DNA of 9,047 nucleotides, taken from Pseudonocardiaceae bacterium (lineage in GTDB: Bacteria; Actinomycetota; Actinomycetes; Mycobacteriales; Pseudonocardiaceae). The notes beneath the pieces were generated by a model. That model had not been told where the DNA came from. It was given only the letters and a program-made list of their open reading frames with translations, and ran no database searches. Made by a program: the position numbers and the translations under genes. Below, one piece after another: positions 1 to 6,273 of this stretch. The stretch spans positions 1 through 9,047 of the forward strand of contig JAICSB010000115.1 of the NCBI GenBank assembly GCA_025937115.1, given 5' to 3'. Each line of letters begins with the position of its first letter. Within the stretch, counting starts at the first letter, position 1.

Positions 1-53
1 GAATGTTCACCTGCGCACGGACCGCGGGTTGGTGCGCGCACATCACGGAGTAG
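1..53 (+). CDS. Citrate synthase, C-terminal fragment ending at an in-frame amber codon
   Basis: The gene enters from outside the window and is read with codons starting at base 3. The visible peptide is MFTCARTAGWCAHITE followed by TAG at 51-53. It matches the near-C-terminal region of type II citrate synthases, where a segment of the form FT..FA.ARTAGWCAHI.EQ precedes a tail with RP.A.YVGPAPR. The enzyme condenses acetyl-CoA and oxaloacetate in the TCA cycle; a 2-methylcitrate synthase paralogue has a very similar end and cannot be excluded. The catalytic His and Asp residues lie upstream, outside the window. The TAG stands where the family usually has Gln, so a single C-to-T change of CAG would explain it. 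If TAG terminates, the protein lacks the last 34 residues. The call rests on the short visible end plus the continuing tail at 54-155. Confidence 0.75.
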   Translation, partial: MFTCARTAGWCAHITE

Positions 54-155
54 AAGCGCACCGGCCGGCTGGTCCGCCCGGTGGCGCAGTATGTCGGCCC
101 GGCGCCACGGCGCCGCCAGGACGTGGCGGGCTGGGACGAGATCGGCCGACCCTGA
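54..155 (+). pseudogene. Residual 3' coding end of citrate synthase beyond the amber codon
   Basis: In the same frame as the fragment before the TAG, 33 sense codons follow and end in TGA at 153-155. The peptide begins KRTGRLVRPVAQYVGPAPRR and ends with GWDEIGRP, which is the expected citrate synthase tail. Thirty of the 33 codons end in G or C, so the segment still looks like selected coding sequence and not decayed DNA. It stops 6 bp before the convergent gene that ends at 162, the tight spacing expected of an intact gene end. Either the nonsense change is recent, or it is a sequence error, or TAG is read through. It is marked as a pseudogene segment only because of the stop codon. Confidence 0.7.
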
Positions 156-161
156 CCTGGG

Positions 162-923
162 TCACCGCCGCAGTGCGTACCGGGCGAACAGCTGGCCCTG
201 CGCCTCCAGCAACCACACCAGGTCCAGTCCGATCGGCTCGGCCAGCGGCGCCCGGTCGACGATGGACAGCGACCCAGCGCTGCCTGCGAGGGCGGGTGCG
301 ATGGACAGGAACAGCTCGTCAACCAGGCCGGCAGGCAACAGCGACGCGTTGAGCTGCGGGCCGCCCTCGCACAGCACCGAGCGCACGCCGTGCTCGGTGC
401 GCAGCCGGGTGAGCATCGCCGGCAGGTCCACGTCCTCGCCGGGCGCCGGGCGCAGGTAGCTGACGTCAGCCGCGCACTCCGGTAGCTTGGCGGCGCTGGC
501 GGTGAGCACCACCACGCGGGAATGCGGGTCGGCCAGCAGCGGCAGGTCCGCGGTCAAGGTGAGCCTGCCGCTCACCACAATGGCTAGCGGGTCCGCTACC
601 AACCCGCGGGCTACCCGGCGCGCCCGGCGTTGCGGATCGCGGACCAGCCGCCCGTACCGCTCGGTGCGTACCGTCCCGGCACCGACCATGACCGCATCAA
701 CATGTGTTCGCAACTCATGGAACACCTGCCGGTCCGCCGGACTGCTGATCGGGGCGGTGCGCTGCGCCACCGCCGCCGCACCGTCAGCGGTGGCCACCAT
801 GTTAAGTACCAGGTAGGGACGGTGCTCGGCGGCCATCTCGGCCAGCGCGAGTCCCTCCAACGCCTCGACGGCGGTGACGATTCCGGGCTGGGGCAGCAAC
901 CGCCGCAACACCAGCTCGGTCAC
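162..923 (-). CDS. RibD C-terminal-domain (pyrimidine reductase family) protein
   Basis: A 253-residue protein made of a single RibD_C / dihydrofolate-reductase-like domain. Visible family motifs are NMVATADGAAA (residues 41-51), DAVMVGAGTVRTERYG (76-91), VLCEGGPQLNASLL (183-196) and VDELFLSIAPALAG (201-214). The family reduces pyrimidine or pterin-type substrates with NADPH. There is no N-terminal deaminase domain, so this is not a bifunctional RibD. The closest known analogue by architecture is mycobacterial Rv2671, a stand-alone RibD_C protein reported to have dihydrofolate-reductase-like activity; assigning that activity here is inference. The start is GTG at 923-921 and overlaps the TGA of the upstream gene by 4 bp (GTGA), so the two are translationally coupled. 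The stop is TGA at 164-162. It converges on the citrate synthase gene with a 6-bp gap and no visible terminator. Confidence 0.88.
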   Translation of the reverse strand: MTELVLRRLLPQPGIVTAVEALEGLALAEMAAEHRPYLVLNMVATADGAAAVAQRTAPISSPADRQVFHELRTHVDAVMVGAGTVRTERYGRLVRDPQRRARRVARGLVADPLAIVVSGRLTLTADLPLLADPHSRVVVLTASAAKLPECAADVSYLRPAPGEDVDLPAMLTRLRTEHGVRSVLCEGGPQLNASLLPAGLVDELFLSIAPALAGSAGSLSIVDRAPLAEPIGLDLVWLLEAQGQLFARYALRR

Positions 924-1405
924 GCCGGATGTCCCGGTTCGATACCTTTCGCCTGGTCGAACGTGAAGTACGGCTCGCGGGCTTGCTGGGCCGCGATCGG
1001 CTCGAGCAGGAAGCCGACGTGGTCACCGAAGTCGAACTGGTTGAGCACTCGTCCCACGAACCAGTTCCCGCAGTCCTGCAGGATTGGCACCTCGCCCGGA
1101 CCGGGTAGCCAGGCGCAGCGGGCGAACTTGTCCACCTCCCCACTGCAGCAGCTCCCGAACAGCCGGGCCAACGGGTCAGCGTCCTGCGGCACGACGTGCA
1201 CAGCGATCAGCTCGGCGCCAGCGGCCAACCGGTAGGTGTGGTTCTTGCGGGACAGGCAGATCAGGAAGCGTGGCGGTGCAATGCTGGTCTGGCAACCGAA
1301 TCCGACCAGACAACCAGCGCGCTGCGCGCCGACCCGGACCGTGACGATGAACATCGAGTAGTCGAGCTTCCTCGCCAACTCCCCGAAAGCACCGTGAACG
1401 TCCAC
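920..1405 (-). CDS. Flavin reductase family protein (FMN-binding split barrel)
   Basis: A 161-residue protein with the flavin-reductase-like split-barrel fold. Visible family features are YSMFIVTVRVGAQRAGCLVGF (around residues 16-36), a PPRFLICLSRKNHTYRLA stretch (44-61), the VDKFARCAW segment (91-99), NWFVGRVLNQFDFGDHVGFLLEP (114-136) and the terminal GIEPGHPA. Members bind FMN and either reduce flavin with NAD(P)H for a partner oxygenase or act as flavin-dependent oxidoreductases; the true substrate is unknown. The start is GTG at 1405-1403; a TAGGTT hexamer lies 8 nt upstream, which would fit a leaderless transcript. Its stop overlaps the start of the RibD_C gene, making a coupled two-gene operon of two redox proteins. 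It is divergent from purC. Confidence 0.87.
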   Translation of the reverse strand: MDVHGAFGELARKLDYSMFIVTVRVGAQRAGCLVGFGCQTSIAPPRFLICLSRKNHTYRLAAGAELIAVHVVPQDADPLARLFGSCCSGEVDKFARCAWLPGPGEVPILQDCGNWFVGRVLNQFDFGDHVGFLLEPIAAQQAREPYFTFDQAKGIEPGHPA

Positions 1406-1413
1406 GACAGATC

Positions 1414-1419
1414 AACCTA
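1414..1419 (-). promoter_or_regulatory. Possible -10 hexamer for the flavin reductase operon
   Basis: On the minus strand TAGGTT fits the actinobacterial TANNNT -10 pattern and ends 8 nt before the GTG start of the flavin reductase gene, so transcription would begin at or next to the start codon. I see no convincing -35. Leaderless GTG/ATG transcripts are common in actinobacteria. This is a weak motif match only. Confidence 0.28.
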
Positions 1420-1446
1420 CCGGCGCCCCGGGCGCACTCGCACCGC

Positions 1447-1532
1447 CAGCTCTGCGCCTCCCGAACTCCACACCAGAGCTGTTCGGCTCGCCCAGCACGA
1501 CACTGGTGTGGAGCTCGGGAGACGCAGAGCTG
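1447..1532. repeat. Imperfect 30-bp inverted repeat in the purC / flavin reductase divergent intergenic region
   Basis: The left arm (1447-1476) and right arm (1503-1532) pair at 28 of 30 positions around a 26-nt spacer. The arm core reads CTCCACACCAG on the left and CTGGTGTGGAG on the right. Inside it, CAGCTCTG at 1447-1454 can pair either with CAGAGCTG at 1474-1481 or with CAGAGCTG at 1525-1532, and a 13-bp direct repeat CAGAGCTGTTCGG occurs at 1474-1486 and 1525-1537. It lies between two divergent genes and outside both preferred coding regions. It may be a dispersed intergenic repeat, a regulatory hairpin or an extruding cruciform; the sequence does not decide which. Confidence 0.8.
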
Positions 1533-1546
1533 TTCGGGGCAGTGGG

Positions 1547-1552
1547 TACCGT
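1547..1552 (+). promoter_or_regulatory. Possible -10 hexamer for purC
   Basis: TACCGT fits TANNNT and is followed by exactly 6 nt before the GTG at 1559. This spacing would place the transcription start on the first base of the start codon, giving a leaderless mRNA. It also helps choose GTG 1559, which has no Shine-Dalgarno sequence. No good -35 is visible; the -35 position would fall in the right arm of the inverted repeat. Confidence 0.3.
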
Positions 1553-1558
1553 GAACGG

Positions 1559-2395
1559 GTGCAGCGCATAGCGGCGGGTAAGGTGCGAGACCTGTATTCA
1601 TTCGACGACGACGTCCTGCTTGTCGCCTCGGATCGGATCTCGATATATGACGTGGTGCTTCCGACGGCCATTCCGGACAAGGGCGCGCTGCTGACCCAAT
1701 TATCGGTATGGTGGTTTCACCGACTCAGGGATGTCACGCCCAACCACCTGATCTCCGGCACTGATGTGCCGCCGGAGTTCGGGACGCGCGCGATGCGCTG
1801 CATCCCGCTGCGGATGGTTCCGGTGGAGTGCATCGCCCGCGGCTACCTCGCCGGCCTGGGGCTGCGCGAGTACGAGAAGACCGGCACGGTGTCGGGTGTA
1901 GCGTTGCCTGCCGGGCTGGTCGCTGGCAGCCGACTACCCGAGCCTATCTTCACGCCGACCACCAAATCGACAACCGGCCACGATGAGTTCATCACATTCG
2001 ACAACGTAGTTCGCGACATCGGAGAAGCTACTGCGCAACGCCTCCGTAGCCGGACCCTGGAGCTTTACACAACAGCTGCGGAGCACGCGGTGAACAATGG
2101 TGTCATCATCGCGGACACGAAGTTCGAGTTCGGCTGGGACGCCACCGGGCAATTGACGCTCGGGGACGAAGCAATCACGTCGGATTCATCACGGTTCTGG
2201 CTCGCGGAGAGCTGGCGACCAGGTGAGCAGCCACACGCGCTGGACAAGCAGTTCGTTCGGGACTGGGCGGTAGGCACGGGATGGGACCGCGAGCCTCCCG
2301 GACCTGTCATTGCGTCCTCGATCGTGGCCGAAACGCGGCGGCGCTACATCGAAGCCTACGAGCGCATCACCGGGGCCACCTGGCCGTCGTCGTAA
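1559..2395 (+). CDS. purC: Phosphoribosylaminoimidazole-succinocarboxamide synthase (SAICAR synthetase)
   Basis: This cytoplasmic enzyme ligates aspartate to CAIR with ATP in de novo purine synthesis. From GTG at 1559 the protein has 278 residues, within the range for actinobacterial PurC. Motifs in order: GKVRDLY (7-13), SDRISIYD (24-31), IPDKGALLTQLS (38-49), RMVPVECIARGYLAG (85-99), EPIFTPTTK (128-136), NNGVIIADTKFEFG (179-192), DEAITSDSSRFW (203-214) and LDKQFVRDW (228-236). The open frame runs further upstream, but that part overlaps the divergent gene and the inverted repeat and lacks family homology; GTG at 1508 is the only nearby in-frame alternative. Base use is unlike the neighbours: sampled 60-nt lines are 52-62% G+C against 68-70% in serC and the ABC genes, with TTA (1700-1702) and two ATA codons near the start. 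serC follows after 9 bp, so they are probably co-transcribed. Confidence 0.93.
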   Translation: MQRIAAGKVRDLYSFDDDVLLVASDRISIYDVVLPTAIPDKGALLTQLSVWWFHRLRDVTPNHLISGTDVPPEFGTRAMRCIPLRMVPVECIARGYLAGLGLREYEKTGTVSGVALPAGLVAGSRLPEPIFTPTTKSTTGHDEFITFDNVVRDIGEATAQRLRSRTLELYTTAAEHAVNNGVIIADTKFEFGWDATGQLTLGDEAITSDSSRFWLAESWRPGEQPHALDKQFVRDWAVGTGWDREPPGPVIASSIVAETRRRYIEAYERITGATWPSS

Positions 2396-3535
<1,140 letters not shown>

Positions 3536-3551
3536 GCTGCATGTGAGACTC

Positions 3552-3594
3552 GGCGGTCAGCGGCGCGCCTCCCCCGGCATCGCCGCTGACCGCC
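3552..3594 (+). terminator. Strong hairpin after serC
   Basis: A perfect 14-bp GC-rich stem, GGCGGTCAGCGGCG at 3552-3565 pairing with 3581-3594, with a 15-nt loop. It begins 16 nt after the serC stop. There is no U-tract, which is usual for actinobacterial terminators. It separates serC from sepH, which then needs its own promoter or readthrough. Confidence 0.75.
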
Positions 3595-3617
3595 CTACGG
3601 TGGTGAGTACTTGATGT

Positions 3618-3622
3618 GGAGG
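3618..3622 (+). promoter_or_regulatory. Shine-Dalgarno of sepH
   Basis: GGAGG lies 7 nt before ATG 3630, the only textbook ribosome binding site in the window. It fixes the sepH start. Confidence 0.8.
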
Positions 3623-3629
3623 TCCTCGG

Positions 3630-4367
3630 ATGCGTGCGCTGCGAATTGCCGGTCTGGGGACCGACGGCTGCACGATCATCCTGGAGACCGGGGATCGGCG
3701 CGACCGGTTCACCCTAGTAGTGGACGACACGCTGCACGCGGCGGTCCGGGGCGATCTTCCGCGGCTGGATCCGACCGAGATCGATCCGGCGAGTGAGATG
3801 CGGCCCCGGGAAATTCAGGCCCGGGTCAGGGCTGGAGCGTCCGTCGAACAGCTGGCCACCACAGCCGGTGTGTCCAGCGAGCGGATCGAGCGGTTTGCCT
3901 ACCCGGTGCTGTTGGAGCGATCCCGGATGGCGCAGCTGGCTCAGCAAGCCCACCCGGTACGCGCCGACGGCCCCGATGTGCGCACTCTGGAGCAGGTCGT
4001 GGCCGACACTTTCCACCGCCGTGGTCACGATCTCAACGCGGTGACCTGGGATTCTTGGCGCGGAGAGGACGGCAAATGGGCCGTGCAGCTGCGCTGGCGG
4101 GCCGGCCGGTCGGAGAACCGGGCGCAGTGGACGTTGCATCCAGGTGCGCACGGCGGCACCGTCACCGCGGTCGACGATCACGCCACCGACCTGATCGATC
4201 CGCAACCGGCCGCGCAACTGCGCACGGTTGGCCCGGTGACCGACGAGGCGCGCCCAGCGCTGGCAGTCCCCGACGACGCCCCCACCCACCCACCCAAACG
4301 CCCCCGCAAAAACCGCGCCGCCATCCCCTCCTGGGAAGACGTCCTGCTCGGCGTCCGCTCCCCCTAG
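3630..4367 (+). CDS. sepH: Septation protein SepH (DUF3071)
   Basis: SepH is an actinobacterial cell-division protein that binds FtsZ and promotes its assembly at the septum. The 245-residue protein has the expected layout: a DUF3071 N-terminus starting MRALRIAGLGTDG, an embedded helix-turn-helix-like segment (about 57-102, REIQARVRAGASVEQLATTA with the following VSSERIERFAYPVLLERSRMA), a conserved W-rich region (about 117-182), a Pro/Ala-rich linker (about 190-228) and the conserved C-terminal motif RAAIPSWEDVLLGVR (229-243). The HTH is known to be required for SepH function with FtsZ and does not by itself mean DNA-binding regulation. The length is like M. tuberculosis Rv0883c and shorter than Streptomyces SepH, the difference being the linker. 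Adjacency to serC is the usual actinobacterial arrangement. TAG at 4365-4367 lies inside a 14-bp palindrome. Confidence 0.92.
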   Translation: MRALRIAGLGTDGCTIILETGDRRDRFTLVVDDTLHAAVRGDLPRLDPTEIDPASEMRPREIQARVRAGASVEQLATTAGVSSERIERFAYPVLLERSRMAQLAQQAHPVRADGPDVRTLEQVVADTFHRRGHDLNAVTWDSWRGEDGKWAVQLRWRAGRSENRAQWTLHPGAHGGTVTAVDDHATDLIDPQPAAQLRTVGPVTDEARPALAVPDDAPTHPPKRPRKNRAAIPSWEDVLLGVRSP

Positions 4368-4377
4368 GGATCCCTAG
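4364..4377. repeat. Perfect 14-bp palindrome overlapping the sepH stop codon
   Basis: CTAGGGATCCCTAG reads the same on both strands and includes the TAG stop of sepH. It has no loop, so as RNA it is a weak hairpin; as DNA it is a symmetric site just upstream of the larger repeat at 4380. It could be chance, a protein-binding site or a repeat junction. Confidence 0.6.
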
Positions 4378-4379
4378 AC

Positions 4380-4443
4380 CGCGTTCTGGATGCAGAACGC
4401 GCTAAACACGGCGCGCGAGACCGCATTCTGCATCCAGAACGCG
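4380..4443. repeat. Intergenic inverted-repeat hairpin, copy A
   Basis: The 22-nt arms 4380-4401 and 4422-4443 pair at 21 of 22 positions around a 20-nt spacer. The left arm is itself a perfect small palindrome (CGCGTTCTG, GATG, CAGAACGCG) and the right arm nearly so, so the element can fold as one long hairpin or as two small ones. It lies between sepH and the ABC exporter genes, both on the plus strand, and can serve as the sepH terminator. The core TTCTGGATGCAGA recurs in copy B at 8099-8164. Confidence 0.85.
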
Positions 4444-4495
4444 ATGCAGTGACGCGAAAATGGGGTGCCCCGGGCAAGGGGGGCGGTTAGCGTTT

Positions 4496-4514
4496 GGGGG
4501 GTTATGGGCCCCCC
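4496..4514 (+). promoter_or_regulatory. G6/C6 hairpin enclosing the ABC exporter start codon
   Basis: Six G at 4496-4501 can pair with six C at 4509-4514; the 7-nt loop holds ATG 4504. The G-run is also the only Shine-Dalgarno-like sequence for this start, so folding would hide the ribosome site. This suggests translational control of the exporter operon, but it is inferred from pairing only. Confidence 0.4.
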
Positions 4515-6273
4515 TCCACAATCCTCTCTGGCTGTGCTGCGCCGCTTGGCGCCCTACGCGCGGCCGGTACGCGGGCGGTTGCTGGGCTCGGGCGCCGCGG
4601 CACTGGGAGCGATGCTGGCCGGGTTGGGCATCCCGCTGCTGATCCAGCGGATCGTCGACGGCCCGCTCGCTCACCGGGATCGATCTTCGCTACTGCTGCT
4701 GTCACTCGGAGTGCTCGCGCTCGGGGTAGTCGAGGCCGGCCTGATCTATCTACGCCGGGCGGTGGGCGCGCGCCCGACCACGGAGATCGAGAAACGGATG
4801 CGGGCCGATCTCTACCACCACCTCCAGCAGCTTCCGGTGGCCTTCCACGACCGTTGGCAGTCCGGGCAGCTGCTGTCCCGCGCGATCAGTGACCTGAGTA
4901 CGATCCGCCGGTTCGTCGCCTTCTCGGGGCTGTTCCTGGTGGTCAACCTGCTGACCGTACTGATCGGGATGGCTGTCCTGCTGGTGATCGCACCGGCGCT
5001 CGGGGCGCTCGCCGTGATCATGGCGATACCGCTGGTGGTGCTGTGCGGGCGCTACGAGCGGCGCTATCGGTCAGCCGCTCGGCGGGCACAGGATCAGGTG
5101 GGAGACCTGGCAACCACCGTAGGGGAAGCCGCTTCGGGCATCCGGGTGCTGAAGTCTTTCGGCCAGGGTCGCCGGGCCACCCAGACCTTCCTGGCGCAGG
5201 CCCGCGAGCTGCGCCGAACCGAGCTGACCAAGGTGGGCGTGCTCGCCACCCTCTGGGCGTTGATCATCGCACTACCGGAACTCACGCTGGCCGCGATGCT
5301 GGCACTGGGCGGATATGAGGTGGCGACCGGATCGCTTTCCCTGGGCACCGTCATCGGGGCGATCACCATCCTCACCTACCTGCGCTGGCCGCTGGAGTCG
5401 CTGGGCTGGTTGCTAGCTGACGCCGGTAATGCCGCCGCGGCGACCATCCGGTATTGGGAGGTGTGCGACACCGCTGTGACAGTGGCCGACCCGCCGAGAC
5501 CCCAGGCCCCGGGGCAGCCGGCGCGCGGCGGGCTGCGGATCGAGGCGGTGCACTTCCGGTTTCCGGGCGCCCCCACCGACGTGCTGCGCGGGGTGGATCT
5601 CGACGTCCGGCCGGGCGAGACGATGGCGCTGGTGGGCGCGACCGGCAGCGGCAAGACTACCTTGACCGCGCTGGTACCCCGGCTGGCCGACGTCACCAGC
5701 GGCCGCATCGTGATCGACGGCGTCGACGTGCGGGACCTGGCGCTGGCCGAGCTGCGTACGATCGTGGCGACTGCCTTCGAGGACCCGGTGCTGTTCTCCG
5801 CTTCGGTCCGGGAGAACGTGGCGCTGGGCGCACCGCAGGCCTGCGACGACGACGTGCGCCGCGCGCTACGGATCGCCCACGCCGAGGCGTTCGTCGATGC
5901 GCTGCCCTGGGGCTTGGACACCCGGATCGGCGAGCAGGGCCTGACGCTGTCCGGTGGTCAACGGCAGCGGCTGGCGCTGGCCCGCGCGGTGATCGGGCAG
6001 CCGGCGGTGCTCGTGCTCGACAACCCGCTGTCCGCACTAGATGTCCACACCGAGGCCGAGGTCGAGGCGGCGCTACGCCGGGTGCTGCACGGTGTGACCG
6101 CGCTGGTGGTGGCCCACCGGCCATCCACCGTGCAACTTGCAGACCGGGTGGCGCTGCTCGCCGGTGGCCGGATCGAGGCCGTGGGCACCCACTCCGAGCT
6201 GCTCGCCGAGGTGCCCGAGTATCGCCGGCTGCTGTCCGCTATGGATATGGATGCCCAGGCGGTGACCCGATGA
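4504..6273 (+). CDS. ABC exporter half-transporter, subunit with degenerate ATPase site
   Basis: A 589-residue type IV ABC exporter half: an ABC membrane domain with about six helices (about residues 25-310) and a nucleotide-binding domain (about 345-580). Visible NBD motifs are Walker A GATGSGKT (378-385), signature LSGGQRQ (482-488), Walker B VLVLD ending at Asp506, D-loop SALD and H-loop His538. The residue after the Walker B Asp is Asn507 instead of the catalytic Glu, and the Q-loop position is Glu426 (AFEDPVLF) instead of Gln. This is the pattern of the degenerate-site subunit of a heterodimeric exporter. ATG 4504 is preferred over the in-frame GTG 4465 because homology begins after it and a G-run precedes it. 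TGA overlaps the next gene's ATG (ATGA). The membrane protein would export a lipid, drug or peptide; the substrate cannot be told. Confidence 0.9.
   Translation: MGPPPQSSLAVLRRLAPYARPVRGRLLGSGAAALGAMLAGLGIPLLIQRIVDGPLAHRDRSSLLLLSLGVLALGVVEAGLIYLRRAVGARPTTEIEKRMRADLYHHLQQLPVAFHDRWQSGQLLSRAISDLSTIRRFVAFSGLFLVVNLLTVLIGMAVLLVIAPALGALAVIMAIPLVVLCGRYERRYRSAARRAQDQVGDLATTVGEAASGIRVLKSFGQGRRATQTFLAQARELRRTELTKVGVLATLWALIIALPELTLAAMLALGGYEVATGSLSLGTVIGAITILTYLRWPLESLGWLLADAGNAAAATIRYWEVCDTAVTVADPPRPQAPGQPARGGLRIEAVHFRFPGAPTDVLRGVDLDVRPGETMALVGATGSGKTTLTALVPRLADVTSGRIVIDGVDVRDLALAELRTIVATAFEDPVLFSASVRENVALGAPQACDDDVRRALRIAHAEAFVDALPWGLDTRIGEQGLTLSGGQRQRLALARAVIGQPAVLVLDNPLSALDVHTEAEVEAALRRVLHGVTALVVAHRPSTVQLADRVALLAGGRIEAVGTHSELLAEVPEYRRLLSAMDMDAQAVTR

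Noticed and set aside
29..459. Plus-strand open frames antisense to the RibD_C gene
   Set aside because: They are low-complexity Arg/Pro/Ala shadows; the only real plus-strand coding signal here is the citrate synthase tail in the frame starting at base 3.
1196..1558. N-terminal extension of purC
   Set aside because: It overlaps the flavin reductase gene on the other strand and the inverted repeat, and PurC homology starts at the GTG at 1559.
4465..4503. In-frame GTG start 13 codons upstream for the first ABC gene
   Set aside because: The extra residues show no homology and lie in a G-rich leader; ATG 4504 is better placed, although translation from GTG 4465 cannot be ruled out.
5454..6269. 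Upstream 272 codons of the long open frame that continues into the second ABC gene
   Set aside because: It overlaps the NBD-coding part of the first ABC gene in another frame, is Arg/Gly/Ala-rich and has no family motif; ATG 6270 in the ATGA overlap is the natural start.
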